Shown here: piece by piece, positions 25,526 through 34,860 of the stretch
Numbering within the stretch: the stretch's first letter is position 1
Layout: each line of letters opens with the position of its first letter
The notes under the pieces: model-generated
Told to the model about the DNA's origin: nothing
Database searches by the model: none
The model's input: only the letters and a program-made list of their open reading frames with translations
Assembly: GCA_021464245.1 (NCBI GenBank)
Contig: JADCRB010000071.1
Coordinates: 2,976,001 to 3,040,000 of the forward strand
Origin: Carallia brachiata
Taxonomy: Eukaryota > Streptophyta > Magnoliopsida > Malpighiales > Rhizophoraceae
Direction: 5' to 3'
Length of the DNA: 64,000 nucleotides
Position numbers and translations under genes: made by a program

Positions 25526-27107
25526 CTTGCAAACTGATCAATTTTATGAATATGATCGCTTTATTCAATCTGCAGGATTCAAAAGGAAAACAAAATTCAT
25601 CGTCATAAGTCATTGATCTTTTTCCTGTGTTTTCAATTGACACCAAATTATTCATATATTAATCAAATTCAAAATTGGTGCGTTGAAACGTCTTTTTTTT
25701 TTTATTAGATTTTGAATTCTACACATGCTAAATATCATTACAAATTAGGCATATATCAATCATCAAATCCTCAATTCCATAATCTAATTGCAAGATCTTG
25801 AAAAAAACAAAATCTACAGAAAATAGTAATCACCGAAAAAGAATAACAGAACCCTACCAGGCAGAGAATGAAAAATTCCTGTGAGGATGACCCCACCAGG
25901 ATTGCTGATTTCAAAATTACGGCAGACAGAATTGTATTACCAATGGGTAACCCCAGAAAATTTGTGAAATTTCTCTTGCAAGACCTGTCTCTTAACCGAA
26001 ACTATTTTCCGTGCCAAAAAGCAAAGAATTCAAGAGATCAGGTCAGCCCCTTTATTTAAGGAGAGTCATTCGTTGGATCTATCATCTCCCTTCTGTCATT
26101 CCGTTCCACGTCTTTGGACTTGAAGAGGCGGTTCTAATTTCCGTTAAAGTCCTGAGAATTAATTAGCTTTTCTCTAAATCGTGAAAATTAAATTCGAAAA
26201 TTCTTATAAAAAAAAAAACTTAAGAACTCCACGATAAGAAATTTCAAAAAATTTCAAAATAATGTCGACAATAGTTAAATTTACAAAAAATTAAAAAATA
26301 AATAAATTATGAAATATCGTTAAATGATTGAAATTATATTATTGTTTCGGTAATGTGAAGCTAAATAGTGATACTCAATTTTTAAAAGAGTCTGATTTTA
26401 TGGACAAACAAATTAAATAAATAATTTTTAAATTTATAAAAATTATTTTTAAATCATAAAGAGACAAAAAAAAATTGGGTTGAAAATATAAATATAAAAA
26501 CTTTGTCATGTCATGTCAGATTTTCAAATCACGTGAGCAAAAAGTTTGTTTACGTTCCTTTTTTGTTTGAATAAAGGTAGTTCTTTTACTAAACTTCACA
26601 AAATCTGTTCAATTTTAAGATAATATTAAATTTATATAAGATTTAATTTTAAAAAATAAAAAAGTTATAAAAAATTTCTTAACACATTGACAAATAAAAA
26701 AAATTGTAAATAATCGATTAAAAAAGATATCTTGCTATATATCACTGTTATTTTCGTTTTAAGAATACTTTGATTAAGAGTTCGGCAACCTGTCTTTTTC
26801 CTTTTTTTTTTTTTTTTTTTTCTAGTTTCTTTACGAAACAAATGCATATATGTGATGTATCGTCGGTTCTTAACCGTTAACTTGACTAGAATTTCAAATA
26901 TTGTTGGCTGAAAGCAGAATCATGACAATTGTCTGTCAGTTTTTTTCAGTAATATATTTAAAAAGTTATGTGTGAATAATGCTAAGCTTATTGATACAAT
27001 TTACTGTCAAAATCTTGTAAGGTATTCGGTTCAAAAATGTTCCGCATTCAGAACAGCTTCCGTCCAAAATTGTAGGAAAAATGTGACAATGCAAGAGCAC
27101 TTGTTTC

Positions 27108-27118
27108 AAGTTCGTTTA
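27108..27118. repeat. Left target-site duplication of the retroposon
   Basis: AAGTTCGTTTA, identical to 27802-27812 on the other side of the insertion. Confidence 0.85.
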
Positions 27119-27801
27119 CCGGTTGTTGGCACCGCCGCCCCCGACAGAGCTTCAAAAGCCGAAGCCGCCGTACCGGCTTTCGGCAAGGCCATCGGAGGCT
27201 AACCTGCTGCAAAGTCCGGCGACGCCTCCCTCTCAGCTGCCTTTGCCGCCGCCTACACTTATCCCGCCGGCGATTACTTTTCAGTTGCTGCTGGACGTGC
27301 CTCTGCTGGCGTTAAAGTCTCAGTTACTGCTGCTCGCGCCTGTGCCGGCGCCGGCGCCGCCCACCACCGCTACTGCTGTAGCTGCCTGGATTATCTTTTG
27401 GTTGTTTATTTTGAATTGGGTGATTTGTCTTACTAATGTGTTTATTATCATTAGTTCAGTTTATTCGGAAATCGTTGCTGGAGGTTTTTGGTCGATTTCC
27501 GTTATTAGTCCGTCGAATGGCGGTATTTGCTGCTTGGTGCAGCTTTCTCCGGTGAATCTGTGCTTATCTGAAATTTTAATTTTAGATAGGTTTAGTTTTA
27601 ATCGGGTAATTTCCCTCATGTGTAGGGTTTGTCAAAATGGACGTTGTGTTCCATTAGCGGTCTTTATGACCATTTTAGTATGCCTTTGTTGCCGTGTCTT
27701 TTTCCTGCTCTGGTGCAGGTGTTTTCGATGTCTTCGCATCGAACTTATGTACGGAATCGTATGATTTAATGTAATGATTTCTTTATCTGTCAAAAAAAAA
27801 A
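27119..27801 (+). mobile_element. Poly(A) retroposon with target-site duplication
   Basis: A 683-base insertion flanked by the perfect 11-base direct repeat AAGTTCGTTTA (27108-27118 and 27802-27812), with a run of A immediately before the right repeat. This is the mark of L1-type target-primed reverse transcription. The 3' part, with TGATTTAATGTAATGATTTC and then TTTATCTGTC before the A run, looks like a plant LINE tail. The 5' 250 bases are strikingly GC-rich (GCCGCCGCC words) in an AT-rich region. An open frame (27123-27764, 213 codons) runs through it: proline/leucine-rich, then hydrophobic; I see no reverse-transcriptase motif. It is either a 5'-truncated LINE or a separately mobilised transcript. 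Confidence 0.8.
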
Positions 27802-29542
27802 AAGTTCGTTTATCGTCACATCTGATCAAATTTATTTAAGACTCGTATAATTCAGGGACTAGTTTTGACTATTATGTTTATAATAGGATCCTTTAATTTT
27901 GTTTTTTTTTTTTTTTTTTGAACAGTTTAATTTTGTTCGAAGATCAAGGAAAATGTTATATATATAAAATTTGTTACAAATACTTATTTTTTATTTTTTC
28001 TCTTACAATCATTAATTAAAAATCAACACATTAAAATTTTTTAGCGATAAATTTGTAATATATTTGACTTTTAATTTTTTAATAATAAATTAATACAAGC
28101 CACATAGGAACAATTATAAAAAAAAATAAAATAAAAGTATATATATATAGATCGAGTATTTTGACCTGCATTCATAATCTAAGCTTGGCCCAGTTTGAAT
28201 AGTGTGTATGTAGCCACTGTTGCATGAACCATTATTGCATAGTAAGACAACCCACTGGGATTTAAAATGTTAAAAATTATTCGTATATAATTATAAAGGC
28301 TAATTATAATAGTAAATTATGTCCGGTTATATAAGAAAAAGGAAAAAAATTAAAGAGACTTAGAAGATAAACAGAGGTGGAGACATAATATGAGAGAAAA
28401 AATGGTTGAATCCTACATAAAATTCATGCATTGTTTTGTAAAATATGATGTACATATTATTAAATAAAATATATAATCAGTTAAAATAAAGTTTATATAC
28501 AACCATAAAAAATATTGTCACTCCTCTTACTGTATTATATATTACTTTGGTCAGGTGCTCCTACTTTGAATTGGTGACGATGGTGGACCTAGTCGGTAGC
28601 AGTACAGTAGGGAACAGCTGGTGATGGGAAGTGTCAGGAAGCGGCTTAGCATCTTTCCTCTCCCATGCCAGAAATTTTTATGGAGCAAATTCAAAACCAT
28701 GGTAATCTTGTAGCGTACTTAACTTATAACTTACAGGCTTACGCTATCACAGTCACAAATATGTCATAAGTATTAGATGAATATTTATCGATTTAATTAT
28801 TAATTGTGATCTTACATTCAAAAATTAAAAGTATGGATTTTGTAAATTTTGATCTTACATTAAAAGATTAAAAAAACATAATCTTTAATCAAGATAATAC
28901 AGTATAAAAGTTTAAAATAAATTAATTGCATAGTAGTCTATACAAGTTTCTCAATGATATATTAAAATCAAAAACTATATATTAAAGTAAAAAACGCGAC
29001 TGCTAACTACAATGTCTAATAATAAATCATCTGACATATTTAGTAGAATTTTTTTTTATTAAACAAAAAATCATCGTCCTTTGAAAAAAAAAAAAACTGT
29101 TGAAAACGCGTAATTGGAAAGGACAGTGTGTACGGACAGAAGAAATTGATCAGAAGAAGTATCAATAATGCAACGGTATTATTAATTTCTGCAATAAGAT
29201 TGATAAAATATGAAACAAAAATCATCGCGTTATTTTTTGTTGCAGAAAAAATCAACATTATTACAAAAATAATCTTTGTTATTATATTATTGACACTTTT
29301 TCTGTTTTTCTCTTTTTGGCCGCCAATCTTTTTCCAATTGAAAATTACTATAGACCCAGGCAACTTTTTGGTTCCTATTTACTGGCTGATGAGATCCGTA
29401 CAGCTGTTTTACAACGCGTCTCCAAAAAGCGGGGCCCCGGCCTCTTTAACATCTGTCCACAGCCAGCCTAGAGCACTGCACCTTCGAACGCATTTCCTTC
29501 ACTACAGCCTCTTCATTATTCGCAACACTTAATTTGCCAAAG

Positions 29543-29550
29543 TATATAAA
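29543..29550 (+). promoter_or_regulatory. TATA box of the original plus-strand XTH promoter
   Basis: TATATAAA lies about 125 bases upstream of the original XTH start codon at 29667, followed by a CT-rich leader (CTTCTTCTTCTTCTG near 29610). Spacing and context fit a plant core promoter. Since the transposon insertion, this promoter is about 2.8 kb from the coding exon. Confidence 0.6.
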
Positions 29551-29666
29551 TAACCATGGAAGCCACTTAACCCCATAACAAGAAGTCCAACACTTGATCT
29601 TCATTTCTACAATTCTTCTTCTTCTTCTGCCTTTCTTGATTTTGATCTCTCCAACTTAAAGGCCCA

Positions 29667-29698
29667 ATGGCTTCTACAAGAATCACATTTATGCTACT
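29667..29698 (+). pseudogene. Displaced original 5' end of the XTH coding sequence
   Basis: ATG followed by eight codons (MASTRITFM), then CTACT, the left copy of the target duplication. If the 2,697 bases of transposon plus one target copy are ignored, this reads straight into the codons after 32390 ([10 protein letters not shown]), a typical XTH signal peptide. So this was the native start; it is now cut off. Translation from it enters the LTR after two codons. Confidence 0.88.
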
Positions 29699-30136
29699 TG
29701 AAGGAATATAAGACTAAATGATAGGAATTAAAACTGAAAATTTCAGTAAGGAAAGAAAGTTGCAGCAGCAGAAATAATGCTGCAGAAATTTCAGCAGAGA
29801 AGGAAAGTGCAGAAGTGGGATATTGCAGCAAGAAATTGAAGCTAAAAGGCTTAGATTTCATTCACATAAGTACTCCATTATATAGGAGTTAGGTACATTG
29901 ATTGGTACAAAAGAGATGATGACCTTAAACTTGCTTACACAACAAACTTCTACCTACTCCCACTAAAAGTAAGATCAATGCAGAAAATTCAGCTTTACAA
30001 AAAAATTACTGCACTTGTCATTTCATATTGATCACAAGTTACATACTAACTAAAACACACCATGATCAAAAAGAGTTGTTGATGAAGTTTGTTGTCTTCC
30101 TTTTGAGTTGGAACAGAAATGAAACTAATTCCAACA
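29699..30136 (-). repeat. Left LTR (3' LTR of the element)
   Basis: 438 bases, about 99% identical by eye to 31953-32390. Its outer edge abuts CTACT; its inner edge abuts the polypurine tract. Confidence 0.93.
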
Positions 30137-30202
30137 CTCCTCCTTAGTTTCATTGTTGTTCACATCCATTTCAGCTTTAAGGTTCTCAAACCTTGACTTG
30201 AC

Positions 30203-31909
30203 TTAATTTGTTGAACAATTTGAAAGTTGATTTTCTGGTTCAATACCAGAATTGAAGGCTTCTATGAATTGAAATTTCTTCTGAACAATAGGAAGAGTGA
30301 CTTGCTGAAAACCAATAAGTAACTTCCCATCATGAACATTGGCATTTGAATCCTCAAAAATTTTACTACTCTTGAAATTGATAGAGGAGATATGAGAGGT
30401 CATTTGCTGATCTGGTTTTGATGAGAATTCATCCATTTGTTGCTGGTTTTGATCCCTTGAACATGACAAATCAGAATTTGCTGCAATGAACTGATCTGAA
30501 CCTTCATCCAAACTCAGAGGAAACTTGTTCTCCACCATTAAAACTTTTAGAACTTCAGTGTTATTCAAATCATGAACTAAACACACATTTTCCTTAAAGG
30601 TTATTGAATAACCTTTCCTTATAATTTGAGCAACACTTAAAAGATTTTGTTCCAAACTAGGAATGAACAAAACTTCAGAGATGAGCTTGTTACCTCTGTT
30701 GGTTTTGAGAGAAATTGTCCCTTTGCCTTCAGATTCAACTATGGCTCCATTCCCAAGCTTTATAGGGACTTTATAGTTTGAATCTAACTCTTTAAAGAGT
30801 CTTGAATCATTGCACATGTGGCTGGTACATCCACTATCAATATACCAAGTTTGATCTTTGTGTGCAGCTCCAATTTCAGTGGCAACAAAAAGATATTCTT
30901 CTTCATTTTGCTGGGTAGTTGCAACCTGAACTTGTTGAATTTGCTGAGGTTGTTGAGGTTGCTGAGATTGATTTGTCTTGTTTTTACAAACCTTTTCAAC
31001 ATGTCCAAGCTGATTGCAAATATTGCATATTGCATCTGGTTTATACCAGCAGAACTTAGGAAGATGAGTTACCTTTTTACAATAAGGACAAGGATCAAAC
31101 TTGTTCCTTCCTCTTGCACTGCTTTCAGCTTGATTTTCATTTGAAACTTTAGTCTTTTTCATGAGATTTGGTAGAGAAGAGACTTGATGCTTTGCTGGAA
31201 ATGCACCTTCAACAGATTCCTCTTTCCTAAAGTTTCTTCTAAGCTCAAGAGCTTGAAGAGCATTCACTAACTCAGTGACAGTTAGTGTGGAGATGTCTTT
31301 GGAGTTTTCAAGTGAAGATATTAAGGAATCAAAGCTCTCTGGCAAACTTACAAGAATTTTCTCAACAATTCTTTCATCTTTGAGGTCTTCACCAAGTAAT
31401 CTAACTTGATTTACAACCTTCATGAGCCTATCAACATAGTCTTTTACATTTTCAGCTTCTTTCATCCTTAAAACTGCAAATTCTCTCTTAAGATTGAGAA
31501 CTTGCATCTTCTTTGTTCTTTGATTGCCTTGAAACTCATCTTGGAGCTTATCCCAAGCTTCTTTGGCTGATCCACAAGTCATGATTCTTGCAAATATGAC
31601 ATCTGAAAGTGAGGAGTGAATGCAAGTAAGAGCCTTGAAGCCTTTAGTCTTTTGCTCACTATGGTTTCTGACTTGGGCAACAGTGGGATTTTCTGGGAGT
31701 GGTGGAGGTTGAGCACCTGTTTCTACAACCTCCCACAAGTCAAATGCATTTAAATAGGCTTTCATTTTGACAGCCCATATGGCATAATTTTCTCCATTGA
31801 AAACAGAGGGTGAAGGAAGAGAAAAGTTGTTGGAAGCCATGAGAAATGTTCTGATTTTTTCTGAAGAGAAGTTGCTGAATATAAGTTGGTTGTTAAAGGA
31901 AGAAATCAA
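30203..31909 (-). CDS. gag: Copia-type Gag with protease motif, transposon-encoded
   Basis: Open frame of 568 codons, intact, with no integrase or polymerase following. The likelier start is Met24 at 31840 (MASNNFSLPSPSVFNGENYA), since copia Gag proteins often begin this way with the FNGENYAIW segment; that gives 545 residues. The N-terminal half is the DUF4219/UBN2-type gag domain. Two zinc knuckles of the CX2CX4HX4C form follow at about residues 275-310 (CPYCKKVTHLPKFC and CNICNQLGHVEKVC). Near residue 355 is WYIDSGCTSHM, the aspartic-protease active-site motif of copia polyproteins. The frame then ends with low-similarity sequence. Preservation of the frame fits the near-identical LTRs: the copy is young and may still make particle protein. 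Confidence 0.92.
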   Translation of the reverse strand: MISSFNNQLIFSNFSSEKIRTFLMASNNFSLPSPSVFNGENYAIWAVKMKAYLNAFDLWEVVETGAQPPPLPENPTVAQVRNHSEQKTKGFKALTCIHSSLSDVIFARIMTCGSAKEAWDKLQDEFQGNQRTKKMQVLNLKREFAVLRMKEAENVKDYVDRLMKVVNQVRLLGEDLKDERIVEKILVSLPESFDSLISSLENSKDISTLTVTELVNALQALELRRNFRKEESVEGAFPAKHQVSSLPNLMKKTKVSNENQAESSARGRNKFDPCPYCKKVTHLPKFCWYKPDAICNICNQLGHVEKVCKNKTNQSQQPQQPQQIQQVQVATTQQNEEEYLFVATEIGAAHKDQTWYIDSGCTSHMCNDSRLFKELDSNYKVPIKLGNGAIVESEGKGTISLKTNRGNKLISEVLFIPSLEQNLLSVAQIIRKGYSITFKENVCLVHDLNNTEVLKVLMVENKFPLSLDEGSDQFIAANSDLSCSRDQNQQQMDEFSSKPDQQMTSHISSINFKSSKIFEDSNANVHDGKLLIGFQQVTLPIVQKKFQFIEAFNSGIEPENQLSNCSTN

Positions 31910-31938
31910 GTGATCACAGGCCCCTCAAGAACAAGGAA

Positions 31939-31950
31939 GCTCTGATACCA
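31939..31950 (-). other. Primer-binding site of the Copia-type element
   Basis: Minus-strand TGGTATCAGAGC, complementary to the 3' end region of plant initiator-Met tRNA, two bases inside the 5' LTR at 31953. Confidence 0.9.
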
Positions 31951-31952
31951 TT

Positions 31953-32390
31953 TGAAGGAAAATAAGACTAAATGATAGGATTAAAACTGAAAATTTCAGT
32001 AAGGAAAAGAAAGTTGCAGCAGCAGAAATAATGCTGCAGAAATTTCAGCAGAGAAGGAAAGTGCAGAAGTGGGATATTGCAGCAAGAAATTGAAGCTAAA
32101 AGGCTTAGATTTCATTCACATAAGTACTCCATTATATAGGAGTTAGGTACATTGATTGGTACAAAAGAGATGATGACCTTAAACTTGCTTACACAACAAA
32201 CTTCCACCTACTCCCACTAAAAATAAGATCAATGCAGAAAATTCAGCTTTACAAAAAAATTACTGCACTTGTCATTTCATATTGATCACAAGTTACATAC
32301 TAACTAAAACACACCATGATCAAAAAGAGTTGTTGATGAAGTTTGTTGTCTTCCTTTTGAGTTGGAACAGAAATGAAACTAATTCCAACA
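31953..32390 (-). repeat. Right LTR (5' LTR of the element), joined in frame to XTH
   Basis: 438 bases. Its outer end (minus-strand TGTTGGAATT, plus-strand AATTCCAACA) meets the right CTACT and the XTH exon. On the plus strand its last 18 bases read ATG plus five codons (MKLIPT) in frame with the XTH signal peptide. A symmetric TATATA word near 32131-32140, the LTR's own TATA candidate, could in principle serve either strand. Confidence 0.93.
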
Positions 32391-33442
32391 CTACTTCTTC
32401 TGCCACTCCTTTTGGGCTTCTCGTTGGTTGCTTCGGCCAGAAATTTCTATCAAGATTTTGACATCACATGGGGAGATGGTCGCGCTAAGATACTAAACAA
32501 TGGGGAGCTTCTCACACTTAACCTTGACAAAGCCTCTGGCTCAGGATTTCAATCCAAGAACGAGTACCTATTCGGGAAGATTGATATGCAGCTCAAACTT
32601 GTTCCTGGCAACTCTGCCGGCACTGTCACTGCTTATTATGTGAGTGTGTGTGTGTGTCTATATATATATATGTACTTTTTTGTTGTTCTGGATTCCCACT
32701 CCTCAATGTCACTAACTAAAATTTGTTGCATTTGGATGTTGAATTTTCAGTTATCCTCAAAAGGGTCTACTTGGGATGAGATAGACTTTGAATTCTTAGG
32801 GAACCTGAGTGGTGATCCTTACATTCTGCACACCAATGTCTTTAGCCAAGGCAAAGGCAATAGAGAGCAGCAATTCTACCTTTGGTTCGACCCAACAGCC
32901 GATTTCCACACTTATTCTATTCTCTGGAATCCCCAAAGAATTATGTAAGCATCCCCTTAGTCCAATTGCCTTGTTACAGCTTTTTTTGTCATAACATTGT
33001 AATTCTTGCTTGATTTACGTTTTACTTTCTCTGTTTCAGCTTTTCTGTAGATGGCACTCCAATTAGGGAATTCAAGAACATGGAATCGATCGGTGTTCCG
33101 TTCCCAAAGAACCAGCCAATGAGAATATATTCTAGTCTCTGGAACGCTGATGATTGGGCCACAAGAGGGGGTCTTGTAAAGACGGATTGGAGCCAAGCTC
33201 CTTTCACTGCTTCCTACAGGAACTTCAATGCCAATGCTTGTGTTCTGTCAAATGGGGTCTCATCTTGTGGCACCAATTCTTCACCAGCTAACTCCAACGG
33301 CAATGCTTGGCTCTCGGAAGAGCTTGATTCAACGAGTCGAGGTAGGCTCCAGTGGGTGCAAAAGAACTACATGATCTACAATTACTGCACGGATGCCAAG
33401 AGATTTCCACAGGGCCTACCTCCAGAATGCCGCATGTCCTAG
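32373..33442 (+). CDS. XTH gene with transposon-derived start codon
   Basis: Three exons, 32373-32639, 32751-32944 and 33040-33442, give 287 residues of a GH16 xyloglucan endotransglucosylase/hydrolase. The motif [10 protein letters not shown] is at 98-107 (Glu99 nucleophile, Glu103 acid/base), followed by the NLS glycosylation site. The C-terminal region ends [17 protein letters not shown]. Residues 1-6 come from the LTR, and [16 protein letters not shown] onward is the original signal peptide, so secretion is probably still possible. No stop or frameshift was seen in any exon. Whether it is expressed is unknown: the old promoter lies beyond the transposon. It is a paralogue of the 16.9-18.3 kb XTH and may be a functional gene with a new N-terminus or a recently silenced one. 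Confidence 0.9.
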
Positions 33443-34860
33443 GATTTTCCTTGAGACTCAATTCAATTGATTTTTTAATCCAATGTAATTTACCCGATAT
33501 AATTCTTTGATTCTTTGAGATCCTCTTCTTTTGAAGTATATCTTCTGTACACATAAAATGAAAAAAAAAAAAAAATGTCTTGTTGCATCTTATATTTTGA
33601 GGCTTAACTCTTTGCGTCAATCTCTATATTATGAGTCTTAAACCCAGAATTATGCAGTAGCTAATTACTGAATTGCACAGACCTTACGCTGCAGTTATAA
33701 AATTGTCTAGAAAAACACCTGCAGTCTTGTTCTCCACACCCCCCCCCCTCCCCTCCCCGAAAAAAAAGGCCTACAGATACTTCATGTTTAGGCCCAACTT
33801 CTTGTACCAATTTGACCCACACAAGTCACAGTCACGATCCCTTCCAGTCTGGCAGACTTTTGGGGCCAATTTGGCACCCCGGGCAGCGACTTGGTTCAAT
33901 TAAATTTCCGAAGAAAAAAAAGAAATTTGATATGCAATTCTCGATTCAGGCTCACCGATCTCATTTTGATTTTAGATTCATAATTCTGAAATGTCCAAGG
34001 GACCCATTGATCGTTGGTTGGTCTAGCGAAAAAGAGATTATTTATAATTTGAATATCTGTCAAAATATTTAACAAGACTAAATATATATTCACAAAATTT
34101 ATATTCACAAAATTTATTCTCTCAATGAGCACAATACTTACAAAATTTATTCTTCAAATAAGCACAATACTTACTAATAAGATATACTTACTAATAAGAT
34201 TGTAAAACAATATCTTTGTTTTTTTATTTTATCTACCAACAAACACAAAGACGAATGCTCAAGGGCTTTTATGACTTCGGCACCCTCCGGAAGACTACAC
34301 TATTCATGACTTTAGCAATTGCGTAACAAGAATGAAAGCTTCGATCAAGAGGATAGGAAATTTATCCCTTCAAAGGCCAGAAACTAAAGATTGTGCACAA
34401 TCCCTAGTGTTATCAGAAAATCATCGATGTCTATCGAGAAGATAATCCCACACTACAAGGAAAAAAAATAGGAAAACAGGTTCCACCATTCTAATACAAT
34501 TCTCTGATCAGTCAATAAAAAATTAAATGGAAAAATGGAGGTCATTAACAAAAAGACACATTCACCCTGCAAGAATCTGAACCCATCTATCATAGACAAG
34601 CCAATGATGCCATTGATCATTCGTAGAAGTATCTCTAATATATAAACGGAGTACCAAAGAAGAAGAAGTAACTTACTGTACAGGTAACTGTACAAGAAGC
34701 GATTCTGATGTCTAAAATAAACTTGGAAGCACCAAAGGTATTCACAAGTTCTAAAACCAACAATCTTGTGCTGTCGACAGACCACAAGATCTACAGCTGG
34801 TCCGGGTGAAGAAATGAATCTTCTTTCAGGATAATGATACATTGGACCAAGATGTGTGAA
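33443..34860. other. Spacer between convergent XTH and CBP60 genes
   Basis: Contains the XTH 3' flank, a C-rich run near 33738-33757, imperfect short repeats at 34080-34195 and the probable 3' UTR of the CBP60 gene. An open frame at 34453-34842 (-) lies just past the CBP60 stop codon and is not part of that protein. Confidence 0.6.
34083..34195. repeat. Imperfect tandem repeats
   Basis: ATATTCACAAAATTTAT occurs twice in a row. It is followed by two partial copies of an approximately 34-base unit with AGCACAATACTTAC, then a duplicated TACTTACTAATAAGAT. Local slippage product with no evident role. Confidence 0.65.

Larger units (their letters stand above)
25526..29542. other. Intergenic DNA with a retroposon
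   Basis: About 4 kb, AT-rich, containing the poly(A) retroposon at 27119-27801 and A/T tracts at 26200-26850 and 27900-28550. Open frames at 29040-29532 on both strands overlap the same near-palindromic AT sequence around 29240-29290 and are not convincing genes. The end of the stretch is the upstream region of the plus-strand XTH. Confidence 0.5.
29699..32390 (-). mobile_element. Non-autonomous Copia-type LTR retrotransposon carrying gag and a protease motif
   Basis: Complete 2,692-base element in minus orientation with two 438-base LTRs (29699-30136 and 31953-32390). Read on the minus strand, each LTR begins TGTTGGAATTAG and ends CTTCA. It is flanked by the 5-base duplication CTACT (29694-29698, 32391-32395). 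The primer-binding site TGGTATCAGAGC, complementary to initiator-Met tRNA, lies just inside the right (5') LTR at about 31939-31950. A polypurine tract (AAGGAGGAG) adjoins the left (3') LTR at 30137. The LTRs differ by about three substitutions and two single-base indels, so the insertion is recent. Inside is one long open frame (gag plus protease motif); integrase, reverse transcriptase and RNase H are absent, so movement would need helper proteins. Confidence 0.95.

Noticed and set aside
27123..27764. 213-codon open frame as a host gene
   Set aside because: It lies entirely inside a retroposon bounded by target duplications, is proline/leucine-biased from GC-rich repeats, and shows no domain.
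29040..29532. Opposite-strand open frames of 107 and 134 codons
   Set aside because: Both translate the same near-palindromic AT-rich sequence (shared NIITKIIFVI words), which explains the open frames without a gene.
34453..34842. 129-codon open frame (-) as a separate gene
   Set aside because: It sits directly downstream of the CBP60 stop codon in probable 3' UTR and has no recognisable motif.
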